NCBI RefSeq assembly: GCF_025399795.1
Contig: NZ_JAODTZ010000026.1
Location: forward strand, 1-64,000
Length of the DNA: 64,000 nt
Source of the DNA: Streptomyces rhizosphaerihabitans
GTDB lineage: Bacteria > Actinomycetota > Actinomycetes > Streptomycetales > Streptomycetaceae
Reading direction: 5' to 3'
Position 1 is the first letter of the stretch, and each line of letters begins with the position of its first letter. The notes under the pieces were generated by a model. The model made no database searches, was not told the DNA's origin, and saw only the letters and a list, made by a program, of their open reading frames with translations. The position numbers were made by a program, and so were the translations under genes. This document shows positions 18,266-28,028 of the stretch, in pieces.

Positions 18266-18931
18266 TCAGCCGGGCGGCGCCGACAGATGGATCAGGATGC
18301 CGCACACCTCGTCCACGATCTCGCGGGCTTCCGTTTCGTCCCCGCAGTCACCCAACTCGCGCGCCGTTCCTCCGATGACGGTGGTCAGCACGCTCACCCT
18401 GACCCGGCCGGCGCGTCGCCGCTCGTCGATCTCCAGGAGCCGGGCGTTGCGCCGTACCCATGCGCGGTCCCACTGTCGGCGCAGCGCGTCGAAGCCCGCG
18501 GGGCCGTCGTCCTCCACGAGGAGTCTGCCGAGCCTCCGGTTGTCCCAGGCACCCTCCAGGTAGGCCCTGGCTCCCGCCATGAAGAGGGCGACGGGGTCCT
18601 CCACACCGCGGTTGCGCTCGGCGGTCAGTGTGGCCGCGGTTCGACGCTCCTGCTCCTCCCGGAACTCCTCCCACAGGGCGAGATACAGCCCTCGCTTTCC
18701 GCCGTAGTGCTGAAAGAGGCTGCCCACCGGGATGCCGCAGCGCGCCGCGATCTCGGTGAGACCGGCGTCGGTGTAACCGCGCTCGGCGAACACCTCCAGC
18801 GCGGCGTCGAGCAACGTGCGCCGGAGGCTTCCGTCCTGCCCGGCGTATTCCTCGGGCACACCCATGTCCCCCTGCCCGCCCGGCAGCTGACGTGCCGCTT
18901 CGGTCCCGTCGGACTCCACCATGCCGCTCAT
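18266..18931 (-). CDS. TetR-family regulator
   Basis: 221 residues. The HTH is at about 35-85 (LLDAALEVFAERGYTDAGLT; IAARCGIPVGSLFQHYGGKR). The C-terminal domain is not diagnostic. Its start overlaps the stop of the PucR-type gene (ATGA at 18928-18931), so both regulators form one transcription unit divergent from the liv operon. The 18000-18265 stretch next to its stop holds nothing I recognise. Confidence 0.88.
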   Translation of the reverse strand: MSGMVESDGTEAARQLPGGQGDMGVPEEYAGQDGSLRRTLLDAALEVFAERGYTDAGLTEIAARCGIPVGSLFQHYGGKRGLYLALWEEFREEQERRTAATLTAERNRGVEDPVALFMAGARAYLEGAWDNRRLGRLLVEDDGPAGFDALRRQWDRAWVRRNARLLEIDERRRAGRVRVSVLTTVIGGTARELGDCGDETEAREIVDEVCGILIHLSAPPG

Positions 18932-20223
18932 TCGCCTTCCCCGCCTTCCTCGGCCCCGTCGCGGATGGCGAGGGCGACCAGTAGTTCCAGGAGGTCGGCG
19001 ATCCGGCGCGGATTGCGGCCGGTGCGTTCCTCGATCCGGCGCAACCGGTAGTGCGCCGTGTTGTGGTGCACCCGCAAGCGCTCGGCGGCCAGCCGCAGGT
19101 TGAGGTCCGCCTCCGCGAAGGTCCGTATGGTGGCGGCCAGCGTGTCGCCGCGTCTGCGGTCCTCCTCCAGCATCGACCGCACCCGGGGATCGACCAGCTG
19201 GCGCGCGAGGTCGTCGGCGCGCAGCGCCAGGTAGTCGAACGGGGACAGCCGTGGCAGTGCTGCCACCCCGCCCCCGCTTGGCACCAGGTCGAGGGCGGCC
19301 CGCGCCTCCTGGTAGGCACGGGGCAGTTCACCTGCGCCCTGGGCGACCGTACTGATCCCCATGGAGAGCATGGTTCCGGCCCGCGCGAGCCGCCGCTGCA
19401 CGGTCTCGAAGTGGGCGCATATGTCCTCTGCGGCCATGCCGGCCCGGACCACGGGCACGGCCACCACCTCGCCGTGGCGCACGACGACCAGCGTTCTGCC
19501 GGCCCAGGGCCCGGCGACGCTGATCGACGCGCTGGCGGCATACCCGTTCTCGGCCGAGGTCGGGTCGCCGGTGCGGGTGTCGCCGACGCACACCGCCACG
19601 ACCGCCATCATCGGTGAGCGCGGTCCGACGCCGTACGCCTGAGCCGCGGCCATCAGTGGACCGCGCGTGGGTGCCACCCCGGCCAGGAGCTGGTCCAGGA
19701 GATCGCGGCGCTCCCGGTCCGCGTCCGCCACCACGTGCTGCTGGTACTCGACGTAAGCCTGCGCGGCATGGGTGCTGGCGTAGTCGACGTACCGCATCAG
19801 CGGGGTGACGAGGGACAGCGCGGCCTGCTGGGCCTCGGCGGACGTGCCCGCGCAGTCCAGCAGCGCGTCCCACAGCACCTGCCGGCCGACCCGGAAGGCA
19901 CTGATCCAGTCCTCCAGGGCGAACCCGGCACGTGCTCGGCGCATCGCTGCCGCGCGGCTGAAGACCAGGTCTTCGGGGGCCATGTCCCGATCGCCGGCCA
20001 GCGCCGCCAACTGCATCCGGTAGTGCTCGAGCACCTGGTCCCGTACGTCGCCGAAGAACCGTTCGTCCTGCAGTGCGTACGACGGGATCTCCGTGCGCAT
20101 CACCTCGACGGCGGTCTCCGCCACCTCCTCGACCCGGTCGTGGACGGCGTGCAGGATCCGCCGCCGCTCCCGGCGGAGCGGTTCGGAGAGTCGGGGATTG
20201 CCCAGTGCGGGACCGCGCGGCAT
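18928..20223 (-). CDS. PucR/CdaR-family transcriptional regulator
   Basis: 431 residues. An N-terminal RsbRD-like helical sensor region (DERFFGDVRDQVLEHYRMQL) is followed by a GGDEF-like middle domain and the PucR C-terminal helix-turn-helix (about 365-420: NLRLAAERLRVHHNTAHYRL then RRIEERTG). Members activate catabolic and transport genes, for example for purines, amino acids or aromatic compounds. Being divergent from the liv operon, it is the best candidate for its regulator. ATG 20223. Confidence 0.9.
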   Translation of the reverse strand: MPRGPALGNPRLSEPLRRERRRILHAVHDRVEEVAETAVEVMRTEIPSYALQDERFFGDVRDQVLEHYRMQLAALAGDRDMAPEDLVFSRAAAMRRARAGFALEDWISAFRVGRQVLWDALLDCAGTSAEAQQAALSLVTPLMRYVDYASTHAAQAYVEYQQHVVADADRERRDLLDQLLAGVAPTRGPLMAAAQAYGVGPRSPMMAVVAVCVGDTRTGDPTSAENGYAASASISVAGPWAGRTLVVVRHGEVVAVPVVRAGMAAEDICAHFETVQRRLARAGTMLSMGISTVAQGAGELPRAYQEARAALDLVPSGGGVAALPRLSPFDYLALRADDLARQLVDPRVRSMLEEDRRRGDTLAATIRTFAEADLNLRLAAERLRVHHNTAHYRLRRIEERTGRNPRRIADLLELLVALAIRDGAEEGGEGE

Positions 20224-20290
20224 GGGGCCGATCGTCGCCGCCCTCCTCGTGCTTCGTCAACAGGTTCCACGTGAGACATCTCCCGGCACC

Positions 20291-20340
20291 TGTGCGCGGC
20301 GCACAGTTCGGCCACCGAGAAGTTGGGTGCTCACACCCAA
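20291..20340. promoter_or_regulatory. two inverted repeats between pucR and the liv operon
   Basis: TGTGCG-CGG-CGCACA (20291-20305) and TTGGGTG-CTCA-CACCCAA (20323-20340) are perfect palindromes in the 188-base divergent intergenic region. They are likely operators for PucR or TetR. Confidence 0.55.
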
Positions 20341-20411
20341 TGTGCGCCCGCGACGCCCCCACCTACTGTGACGCTCGCCCACCCCCCAGCACGTCGGAAA
20401 GGGCGTCACTC

Positions 20412-21170
20412 ATGCTCGCGGTCGAAGACATCACCGTGCGCTTCGGCGGGATCACGGCATTGGACGGTGTCGCTTTCACCGTCGAGCCGGGCACCGCCGT
20501 AGGGCTCATCGGGCCGAACGGAGCCGGCAAGACCACCTTGTTCAACTGCCTCACCAGGCGCTGCGCTCCCGACGGGGGAGAGGTGCGGTTCGAGGACGAG
20601 GACCTGCTCGCTCTCCCCCCGCACGCCGTGGCCGGGCGCGGCATCGCCCGCACCTTCCAGAACCTGGGCCTGTTCCCGCAGCTCACGGTCCGGGAGAACG
20701 TCATGGTCGGCGCCCACAGCCGGGGGCGCACCGGACACCTCGCCGCGGCGCTCCGGCTGCCCCGCGTCCGGCGGGAGGAGAGGGCACTACGTGACCAGGC
20801 GGACGACTTGCTATGGCGGCTCGGCCTGGCGGACGTCGCCGACCATCCCGCCTCCGGACTGCCGTTCGGCACGCTCAAACGCGTCGAACTCGCCCGGGCG
20901 CTCGCGGTACGGCCCCGGCTGCTGTTGCTCGACGAACCCGTCAACGGGCTCAGCCATGGCGAGGTGGACCAATTCGCGGATCTGGTCCGCTCGGTGCGCC
21001 AGGAGTTCGACCTCACGCTCGTTGTGGTCGAACACCACATGGCCTTCGTGATGGGCCTGTGCGACAAGGTGGTCTGCCTCGACTTCGGCCGCAAGATCGC
21101 CGAGGGCACGCCGGAGGAGATCCAGCGCGACCCGGCGGTCGTCGAGGCGTACCTGGGGGTGGCCGCGTGA
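20412..21170 (+). CDS. livG: branched-chain amino acid-type ABC transporter, ATP-binding protein (LivG-like)
   Basis: 252 residues. Walker A GPNGAGKTT near 36, the Q-loop at ARTFQNLGLFPQLTV, a LivG-type modified signature (LPFGTLKRVELARAL), Walker B LLLLDEP and switch His in VVVEHHM. ATG 20412 lies eight bases after AAAGGG. It is the first gene of a five-gene operon with GTGA or ATGA overlaps. LivG-type subunits pair with LivF; the ligand (amino acid, amide, urea or aromatic acid) cannot be told from it. Confidence 0.92.
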   Translation: MLAVEDITVRFGGITALDGVAFTVEPGTAVGLIGPNGAGKTTLFNCLTRRCAPDGGEVRFEDEDLLALPPHAVAGRGIARTFQNLGLFPQLTVRENVMVGAHSRGRTGHLAAALRLPRVRREERALRDQADDLLWRLGLADVADHPASGLPFGTLKRVELARALAVRPRLLLLDEPVNGLSHGEVDQFADLVRSVRQEFDLTLVVVEHHMAFVMGLCDKVVCLDFGRKIAEGTPEEIQRDPAVVEAYLGVAA

Positions 21171-21973
21171 GCGAGCCCACCACCGGCAGCACCGAGGCCG
21201 CGGCGGGTGCGGAGCGGGACTTCCTGAAGGTCTCCGACCTGTACGCCGGATACGGCCAGGCCCGCGTGTTGCAGGGACTCGACTTCTCCGTCGCCCGCGG
21301 TGAGGTGTGCGCGATTCTCGGACCCAACGGCGCGGGCAAGACCACGACGCTGCGGGCGCTGTGCGGCATGGTCCGCGGTCGCGGGTCGGTCACCCTGAAC
21401 GGCACGGAACTCCTGGGCCGCTCGCCCGAGCAGGCCGCCAGGCTCGGTGTGGCGCATGTGCCCGAGGGCCGAGGCACCTTCAACGACCTGACCGTCGAGG
21501 AGAACCTGCGCATCGGCGCCCACCTGCGCACCGGCCCGCGGCGGCGGGGCCGCACCGAGCGTGCGGCCGTGGTGGCCGACCTGGAACGGATCTACGACTA
21601 CTTCCCCAAGCTGCGCCAGCGGTCGCGGCAGGCTGCCGGCAGCCTCAGCGGCGGCGAGCAGCAGATGCTCGCCGTCGGCAGGGCGCTGATGCTGCGGCCC
21701 TCGCTGCTGCTCCTGGACGAGCCGTCCCTGGGGCTCGCGCCGCTGGTCACCCGCGAGCTGTTCGAGATCGTCCGTGCCGTCAACGAGGAGGAACGCACCA
21801 CCGTGGTCGTCGTCGAGCAGAACGCCCAGCTCGCGCTGGATATCGCGCACAGGGCCCATGTACTGGAGGCCGGCCGCCTGGTGCTGTCCGGACCGGCCGG
21901 ACAGATCCGCGAGGACGGGCAGGTCGCCGAGGTGTACCTCGGGGTCTCCGTCCTCTCCCGGAAGGCCGGGTGA
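21167..21973 (+). CDS. livF: branched-chain amino acid-type ABC transporter, ATP-binding protein (LivF-like)
   Basis: 268 residues, starting at GTG 21167 overlapping livG by GTGA. It has about 20 extra N-terminal residues rich in Ala/Glu. Walker A GPNGAGKTT, the LivF hallmark HVPEGRGTFNDLTVEENL, signature SLSGGEQQMLAVGRAL, Walker B LLLLDEPSLGLAP, and switch His replaced by Gln (VVVEQN), which is usual for LivF. Confidence 0.92.
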   Translation: MSEPTTGSTEAAAGAERDFLKVSDLYAGYGQARVLQGLDFSVARGEVCAILGPNGAGKTTTLRALCGMVRGRGSVTLNGTELLGRSPEQAARLGVAHVPEGRGTFNDLTVEENLRIGAHLRTGPRRRGRTERAAVVADLERIYDYFPKLRQRSRQAAGSLSGGEQQMLAVGRALMLRPSLLLLDEPSLGLAPLVTRELFEIVRAVNEEERTTVVVVEQNAQLALDIAHRAHVLEAGRLVLSGPAGQIREDGQVAEVYLGVSVLSRKAG

Positions 21974-22860
21974 GCGCCGTGACCGATCTGCTCCAGCAAG
22001 TGGTGGAAGGACTGGGCTCCGGCGCCGTGTACGCCAGCCTGGCGCTGGCCCTGGTACTGATCCACCGTTTCACGGGGATCGTCAACTTCGCGCAGGGCGA
22101 GCTGGCCATGCTCTCGACGTACGTCGCCTGGCAGCTGGTGGCGTCCGGGATGCCGTACTGGCTGGCACTGCCGGCCACCCTCGCGGTGTCCTTCGCCGGC
22201 GGCATGCTGCTAGAGCGGATCGTCATCCGCCCCGTACAGGGCGCGCCCGAGCTGACGGTGGTCATCGTCACGGTCGGCCTGTTCATCTTCGTCAACGCGC
22301 TGGCCGGTCTGATCTGGTCGTTCACCGTGAAGGACTTCCCGCAGCCCTTCCCCGACGGCGGACTCGACGTGTCCGGTGTGCGTATGGACTGGTCGACGCT
22401 CGGGATCATCGGTGTGGTGGCCGTCGTGATGGGCCTGCTGTATCTGCTGTTCCAGCACACCTCCATCGGCCTGGTGATGCGGGCGGTCGCCTGCAATCCG
22501 GCCTCCGCCCGGCTGTCGGGCATCCGGGTGGGTTGGGTGCTCATGCTCGGCTGGGGCCTGGCTGCGACGGTCGGCGCGGTGTCGGGCGTGCTCGTCGCCC
22601 CGGTGCTGTTCCTGGAGCCCAACATGATGGGCGGGGTGCTGATCTACGCGTTCGCCGCGGCCACCCTCGGAGGCTTCGACAGCCCGGTCGGCGCGGTCGT
22701 CGGCGGCCTGTTCGTGGGTGTCGCCGAGACCCTGACCGGGGCGTACGTGGACGTGATCGGCGCCGATCTGAAGGTGGGCGTCCCCTTGGTGATCATTCTG
22801 GCGGTGCTGCTGGTGCGGCCACAGGGCCTCTTCGGACGGGCGGCGGTGGAGCGCGCATGA
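21970..22860 (+). CDS. livH: ABC transporter permease (LivH-like)
   Basis: 296 residues with about eight membrane segments. The LivH motif GIVNFAQGELAMLSTYVAW lies near residues 34-52; the coupling-helix region TSIGLVMRAVACNPASARLS is near 165-185 and contacts the ATPases. GTG 21970 overlaps livF by four bases. The C-terminal LVRPQGLFG is typical. Confidence 0.92.
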   Translation: MSAVTDLLQQVVEGLGSGAVYASLALALVLIHRFTGIVNFAQGELAMLSTYVAWQLVASGMPYWLALPATLAVSFAGGMLLERIVIRPVQGAPELTVVIVTVGLFIFVNALAGLIWSFTVKDFPQPFPDGGLDVSGVRMDWSTLGIIGVVAVVMGLLYLLFQHTSIGLVMRAVACNPASARLSGIRVGWVLMLGWGLAATVGAVSGVLVAPVLFLEPNMMGGVLIYAFAAATLGGFDSPVGAVVGGLFVGVAETLTGAYVDVIGADLKVGVPLVIILAVLLVRPQGLFGRAAVERA

Positions 22861-24005
22861 GCACCATCACAGCGTCGCTCGGCACCGATCGGGTCCGGTG
22901 GCTGCGGCCCACGCTCACCGTCCTCGTGGCGGCGGCGGTCGCCGTCGGCGCACCGTTCTACTTCGCCCCCTTCCAGGTCTTCCAGCTGACCATGGTGCTC
23001 GTGTACGCCGTGGCGCTGTCCGGCCTGAACCTGCTGACCGGCTTCGGCGGGCAGATCTCGCTCGGGCACGGCGCGTTCTTCGCGGCGGGCGCCTACACGG
23101 CGGCGGTCATGCTCGACCGGTACGACACCAGCCACCTGGCCACGCTGCCGGCCGCGGCCGCCGGATGCTTCCTGCTGGGCCTCGGGTTCGGCGTGCCCGC
23201 GCTGCGACTGCGCGGGCTGTACCTGGCCCTGGTCACACTATCGTTCGCGGTGTTTCTGCCGCCCCTGCTCAAGCGGCTCGAACCGGTGACGGGCGGCTCC
23301 ATGGGGCTGACCGTGAACAAGATGCAGCCGCCGGCGTGGAGCGGGCTGGCCGAGGACCAGTGGATGTACTTCGTCGTCCTCGCCGTCACCGCGGTGGCCC
23401 TGCTGCTCGCCCGCAACCTGCTGCGGTCCCGGGTCGGCCGGGCACTGCTGGCCGTGCGGGACAACGAGAGCGCCGCCGAGGTCATGGGTGTGCGGCTGTC
23501 GCTGCACAAGACCCTCGCCTTCGCGTGGAGCGCGATGTTCGCGGGTGTCGCCGGGTGTCTGTACACCTGGGTGATCGGCTTCGTCTCGCCCGACTCCTTC
23601 AGCTTCGTTCTGTCCATCACACTGCTGGCCGGCCTGGTGGTCGGGGGTCTCGGCTCGCTGTACGGACCCCTGTTGGGGGCGGCGTTCGTGATGTACGTGC
23701 CGAGCGTGTCCCAGGACGTCAGCGAGGCGGCGCCGGGAGTGGTGTTCGGCCTGCTGATCATCACGGTGATGTTCGTGGCCCCGACGGGACTGGCCGGTCT
23801 GCCGGGCCGTGTCCTGGGCGCAGTCGCCCGTCGCCCGCCTCGCACCACCGCTGCCCTCGACCGGATGCCGGAGGCCGAATCCGCGCCCGATGCGGAGCCG
23901 GAGTCCCAGGCCCTGTCCGGACCCTCCGAGACCCACACTCCTGCGGACCCCGCAGTTGTCGACGCCGAACCCGTGGGCGCACCGCCCCGCACGGAAAAGG
24001 AATGA
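22857..24005 (+). CDS. livM: ABC transporter permease (LivM-like)
   Basis: 382 residues. LivM hallmarks: GLNLLTGFGGQISLGHGAFF near 55-75, RGLYLALVTLSFAV, and the coupling region LAVRDNESAAEVMGV. About nine membrane segments end near 325. An unusual acidic Pro/Glu tail of about 55 residues follows, without resemblance to the ATPase fusions seen in some LivM proteins. ATG 22857 overlaps livH. Confidence 0.92.
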   Translation: MSTITASLGTDRVRWLRPTLTVLVAAAVAVGAPFYFAPFQVFQLTMVLVYAVALSGLNLLTGFGGQISLGHGAFFAAGAYTAAVMLDRYDTSHLATLPAAAAGCFLLGLGFGVPALRLRGLYLALVTLSFAVFLPPLLKRLEPVTGGSMGLTVNKMQPPAWSGLAEDQWMYFVVLAVTAVALLLARNLLRSRVGRALLAVRDNESAAEVMGVRLSLHKTLAFAWSAMFAGVAGCLYTWVIGFVSPDSFSFVLSITLLAGLVVGGLGSLYGPLLGAAFVMYVPSVSQDVSEAAPGVVFGLLIITVMFVAPTGLAGLPGRVLGAVARRPPRTTAALDRMPEAESAPDAEPESQALSGPSETHTPADPAVVDAEPVGAPPRTEKE

Positions 24006-24010
24006 ACCAC

Positions 24011-25288
24011 ATGCGCAAGACGACCGCTCTGCGGGCGGCCGCGGCCGCGACCGCCGCACTGCTCACCGCGACCGCCTGCAGCAGCCAGCGAGGTCAGGAC
24101 GCCCAGGACACCACCGCCGGTGGCGCGTGCAAGGGCCAGCAGACCACCGGCATCACCGACAAGACCATCAAGCTGGGTGGGATCTACCCGCTGTCGGGAC
24201 CTGCCTCCGCGTACGGCACTATCAGCAAGGGCGTGGCCGCCTACTTCAGTCACGTCAACGACAAGGGCGGCATAGACGGCCGCAAGGTCGAGTTCGTCGT
24301 CCGCGACGACGGCTACCAGCCGCCCAAGGCGGTCGAGGAGGCCCGCAGACTCGTCGAGCAGGAAAAGGTCTTCGCGGTGTTCCAGACCCTGGGCACCCCG
24401 TCCACGGCAGCCGTGTGGGACTACCTCAACAAGCAGAAGGTGCCGCAGCCCTTCGTCGCGACGGGTGCCTCCGCCTGGGGCACGGGCGACCAGCACCCCT
24501 GGACCATCGGCTGGCAGCCCAACTACGTGGCCGAGGCACGCGTGTACGCCAAGTACCTCAAGGACGCGAGGCCCAAGGCCAAGGTCGCGGTCCTCTACCA
24601 GAACGACGACTTCGGCAAGGACCTGCTCGGCGGGTTCAAGAAGGCCGTCGCCGGCAGCGGCGTCAAGGTGGTCGCCGAGGAGAGCTACGAGGTCACGGAC
24701 CCCTCCGTGTCGGCACAGATGGCGAGCCTCGCACGCTCCAAGGCGGACGTGCTGCTGGATGTCACCACCCCCAAGTTCGGCAGCCAGGCCCTCGCCGCCG
24801 ACGCCAAGAACACCAAGTGGAACCCGCTGCACATCGTGAACAACGTGGCCTCGTCCGCCGCCGTGCTCAAGCCGGTCGGGTTCAAGAACGTCCAAGGCGT
24901 GGTCTCGGCCACCTACTTCAAGGACCCCGCCGACCCGCAGTGGGCCGCCGACCCGGAGATGAAGGCGTACAAGGACGCGCTGCACAAGTACGCACCCGAC
25001 GCCGACCCGGCCAACCAGTTCAACGCCTACGGCTGGGCCGTCGCCTCCAGCCTGCACCAGGCCCTGGACGCGATGAAGTGCCCGACCAGGGAAGGACTGC
25101 GGGACGCGGTGCGCAGCCTGAAAGACGTGAAGGTGGGCATGCTGCTGCCCGGGGTCACCATGTCCACCGGCCACGGTGACGCCTTCCCGCTGGAGACGAT
25201 GCAGCTGATGCGGTTCAAGGGCGAGCGGTGGCAGCTGTTCGGTAAGCCGGTCGACACCCGCAAGGAGTTCGGCCCGGCGGCGAAGTGA
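24011..25288 (+). CDS. livK: ABC transporter substrate-binding lipoprotein (LivK-like)
   Basis: 425 residues. The signal peptide ends with a lipobox-like LTATAC, so the Cys is lipidated. The mature protein is a type I periplasmic-binding fold (IKLGGIYPLSGPASAYGTIS; VRDDGYQPPKAVEEARRLVE; VAVLYQNDDFGKDLL), as in LivK and ANF-receptor proteins. The start could be ATG 24002, overlapping livM's stop, but ATG 24011 is better spaced from AAAAGGA. The ligand is unknown; long binding proteins of this type often serve amides or aromatic acids. Confidence 0.9.
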   Translation: MRKTTALRAAAAATAALLTATACSSQRGQDAQDTTAGGACKGQQTTGITDKTIKLGGIYPLSGPASAYGTISKGVAAYFSHVNDKGGIDGRKVEFVVRDDGYQPPKAVEEARRLVEQEKVFAVFQTLGTPSTAAVWDYLNKQKVPQPFVATGASAWGTGDQHPWTIGWQPNYVAEARVYAKYLKDARPKAKVAVLYQNDDFGKDLLGGFKKAVAGSGVKVVAEESYEVTDPSVSAQMASLARSKADVLLDVTTPKFGSQALAADAKNTKWNPLHIVNNVASSAAVLKPVGFKNVQGVVSATYFKDPADPQWAADPEMKAYKDALHKYAPDADPANQFNAYGWAVASSLHQALDAMKCPTREGLRDAVRSLKDVKVGMLLPGVTMSTGHGDAFPLETMQLMRFKGERWQLFGKPVDTRKEFGPAAK

Positions 25289-25296
25289 GCCGGCGG

Positions 25297-25336
25297 GGGC
25301 GGTCCGCGTCGATGCCCCGACGCCTGGGGACCGCCC
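25297..25336 (+). terminator. terminator of liv operon
   Basis: A 9-bp stem (25297-25305 with 25328-25336) encloses a second small stem GCGTC/GACGC. It lies just after the livK stop. The remaining intergenic bases to 25607 hold no other gene that I see. Confidence 0.6.
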
Positions 25337-25607
25337 TCGCCCCGTCACCGGAGCCCGGAGCCGTGCGTGCCTGCGATCCGACGTCCGCCGGGCACGGCGG
25401 CGCCGGACCGGGCCGCCGGCCGTAGAGGAGGCTCGCTGTCCAGCGGACGCGCAGGAGCCACACCAGGCTGGGTGTCCGCGGGCCGCTGACAGCGGACCGG
25501 CGGGCCTGCCGTGATCACCCGCGCCGGCCGCGGTCGGCGCGCGCGCGGCCCCACCGGGTTCACTAGGCTTAGGTGTATCAGCGGGTCAGCCGGCGGTGGA
25601 GATGCGG

Positions 25608-28028
25608 ATGACGGAGTTCAGCGCAAGCCACGACGATCCGTTCGCCCCGCACTTCGCCGCCCTGGCGGTGCTCGACGACCGGGGAGTCGTGGTCGGATGG
25701 AACCGGCGGGCCCAGGAACTGCTCGGCCATCCGGACGCGGCCGTGATCGGGCGTCCGGCATTCGAGGTCCTTGTCGATCCTCGTGATCTGCCGACTGTCA
25801 CGGAGGCCGCGGCAAACTGCAGGAGAGCCGGCGGCTGGTTCGGCGTGCTCAAGGTGCGGCACCGCGACGGGACACTCGTCGAGATGGGGCTCAGGGCCCA
25901 TGCGCTCTCACGCCATGACCGGGTCCGTGAGTGGATTCTTGCCGGGGCACTCGCGGCTGACCTCCTGGAGTGGCAAAGAGACCGCGCGGTTCTCGACGGG
26001 TTGTACCGCCGGAGCCCGGTCGGCCTGGTCGTCCACGGGCCCGACCTGACTCTTCTCCGGGTCAACCGGGCCATCGAACGCGTCACCGGCGTCCCGGCAG
26101 CGGACTTCCGGGGGCTGCCCACGGGCTGTTTCCTCGTAGCCGATGACGCACGCAAGGCCGTGGACCGTGTGCGCCAGGTGATGGAGACCGGAAGACCGTT
26201 GGTCTACTCGGAGCAGTTCGTTCGCCTGGAGCGGGACCCGGCACAGGAGCGGGTCGCGATGGTCTCGTCCTTCCGGATGGAGGACCCCTCCGGCCGCATC
26301 CTGGGTGTGGCCGAGATGATCGAGGACATCACCGAACGCCATCGGGCCCAGCGTCGGCTCGCGCTCCTCGACCAGGCCGGCAGCCGTATCGGAACCACCC
26401 TCGACGTGGCAGAGACCGCTCGTGAACTCGCCGAGGTGATGGTGCCTCACCTCGCCGACCATGCGTCAGTGGACCTGCTTCAGCCGGTGACGCGCGGTGA
26501 GGAACTGGCGCAGGCCATCGCAGGGCCTGTGGTACGAGTGGGTGCCTGCAGCGTCGGCGCCCAGCAACCCGGCCCGTCCCACCCCGAGGGGGAGCCGGTG
26601 GAGTTCGGGCCCGACACACCCCAGGCCAGATGCCTGGCCGAAGGGCGGCCCGTCCTGGAACCGGTTCTTTCGCCCGACTGGTTCTCAGTGAAAGGCCACC
26701 AGGGGGTCCACGCTCCGGACCTGGGCGTCCACTCGCTGATCGTGGTACCTCTTGCCGCGCGTGGCCTGGTGCTGGGTGTGATGACCCTGTGGCGTTCGCT
26801 CCGCCCCGATCCCTTCGAGGCAGACGATCTCACCCTCGCCCAGGAACTCGCCTCGCGCGCCGCCGTTGCCGTCGACAACGCCCGGCGCTTCACCCAGCAG
26901 CAGCAGACCGCGTTCACCTTGCAGAGCAGCCTTCTGCCCCGGGCGGTTCCGGACCAGTCGGCCGTCGAGGTGGCCCTGCGCTACCTGCCGGCCAGCGCGG
27001 CACCGGGTCTGGGCGGCGACTGGTTCGACGTCATTCCGCTGTCCGGGGCCCGGGTCGCCCTCGTCGTCGGCGACGTGGTGGGACGCGGCATCCATGCTGC
27101 CGCCACCATGGGCCGGCTGCGTACCGCCGTACATACGCTCGCCAGCCTCGACCTGGAACCGGACGAGGTCCTCTCCCGCCTGGACGACCTGGTCACCCTG
27201 CTGGCGGCCGAACAGGAGGGGGCCGGCGAACGGCCCGTGGGCGAGCAGGTAGTCGGCGCCACGTGCCTTTACGCCGTATACGACCCGGTATCCCGGCGCT
27301 GCTCCGTGGCCCGTGCCGGCCACCCGCCGCCGGTGGTGACGGCTCCGGACGGACAGGCGGCACCGCTCGACCTGCCCGCCGGCCCGCCGCTCGGCCTGGG
27401 CGGGCTGCCGTTCGAGGCCCGGGAGATCGAGCTGGCCGAGGGAAGCCTGCTGTGCCTGTACACCAACGGAGTCATCGGCGAACGCCACATCGATGCCGAC
27501 ATCGGCCTGACCAAACTGTGTGCGGCGCTCTCCCGCCCTGCGGACGCACTGGAACGGACATGCCAAGCGGTGGTCGACTCGCTCGTGCCATCGCGCCCCA
27601 TCGACGATGTCGCTCTGCTGATCGCCCGCACCCACGTCCTGCCACCGGACGATGTCGCCTCGTGGAGTCTGCCGCTGGAGCCTGCCAGCGCCGCCCGGGC
27701 CCGGGCGTTGACCTCGGCCAAGCTGACGGAATGGGGGCTGGAGCACTTGGCGTTCACCACCGAGTTGATCGCCAGCGAACTGATCACCAATGTCTACCGT
27801 TACGCCAGCGGCCCTGCGACCCTGCGGCTGATCCGTGAACGGTCTCTGGTGTGCGAGGTCAGCGACACCAGCCACACCTCACCACACCTGCGCCGCGCCC
27901 GTACCACCGACGAGGGCGGGCGCGGTCTGTTCCTGGTGGCCCAGATGACCGAACGCTGGGGCACCCGCTACACCCGCGAAGGCAAAACGGTGTGGACCGA
28001 GCAACCGCTGGCCGGCATGCTCACCTGA
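25608..28028 (+). CDS. PAS-PAS-GAF-PP2C (SpoIIE-type phosphatase) with C-terminal ATPase
   Basis: 806 residues. Two PAS domains (about 15-120 and 130-240), GAF (about 250-430), a PP2C/RsbU phosphatase (455-665) with GGDWFDVIPLSG and VVGDVVGRGIHAAATMG, and a HATPase_c/RsbW-like domain (680-800; ELIASELITNVYRYASG). It would dephosphorylate an anti-anti-sigma factor and bind ATP as an anti-sigma-like kinase. In the motif normally YTDG the Asp is Asn (LYTNGVIGER), which may impair metal binding. ATG 25608 has GGAG six bases upstream; GTG 25596 is an alternative. Confidence 0.88.
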   Translation: MTEFSASHDDPFAPHFAALAVLDDRGVVVGWNRRAQELLGHPDAAVIGRPAFEVLVDPRDLPTVTEAAANCRRAGGWFGVLKVRHRDGTLVEMGLRAHALSRHDRVREWILAGALAADLLEWQRDRAVLDGLYRRSPVGLVVHGPDLTLLRVNRAIERVTGVPAADFRGLPTGCFLVADDARKAVDRVRQVMETGRPLVYSEQFVRLERDPAQERVAMVSSFRMEDPSGRILGVAEMIEDITERHRAQRRLALLDQAGSRIGTTLDVAETARELAEVMVPHLADHASVDLLQPVTRGEELAQAIAGPVVRVGACSVGAQQPGPSHPEGEPVEFGPDTPQARCLAEGRPVLEPVLSPDWFSVKGHQGVHAPDLGVHSLIVVPLAARGLVLGVMTLWRSLRPDPFEADDLTLAQELASRAAVAVDNARRFTQQQQTAFTLQSSLLPRAVPDQSAVEVALRYLPASAAPGLGGDWFDVIPLSGARVALVVGDVVGRGIHAAATMGRLRTAVHTLASLDLEPDEVLSRLDDLVTLLAAEQEGAGERPVGEQVVGATCLYAVYDPVSRRCSVARAGHPPPVVTAPDGQAAPLDLPAGPPLGLGGLPFEAREIELAEGSLLCLYTNGVIGERHIDADIGLTKLCAALSRPADALERTCQAVVDSLVPSRPIDDVALLIARTHVLPPDDVASWSLPLEPASAARARALTSAKLTEWGLEHLAFTTELIASELITNVYRYASGPATLRLIRERSLVCEVSDTSHTSPHLRRARTTDEGGRGLFLVAQMTERWGTRYTREGKTVWTEQPLAGMLT

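Noticed and set aside
23093..25348. 751-codon minus-strand frame
   Set aside because: Antisense to livM and livK, which have complete family motifs.
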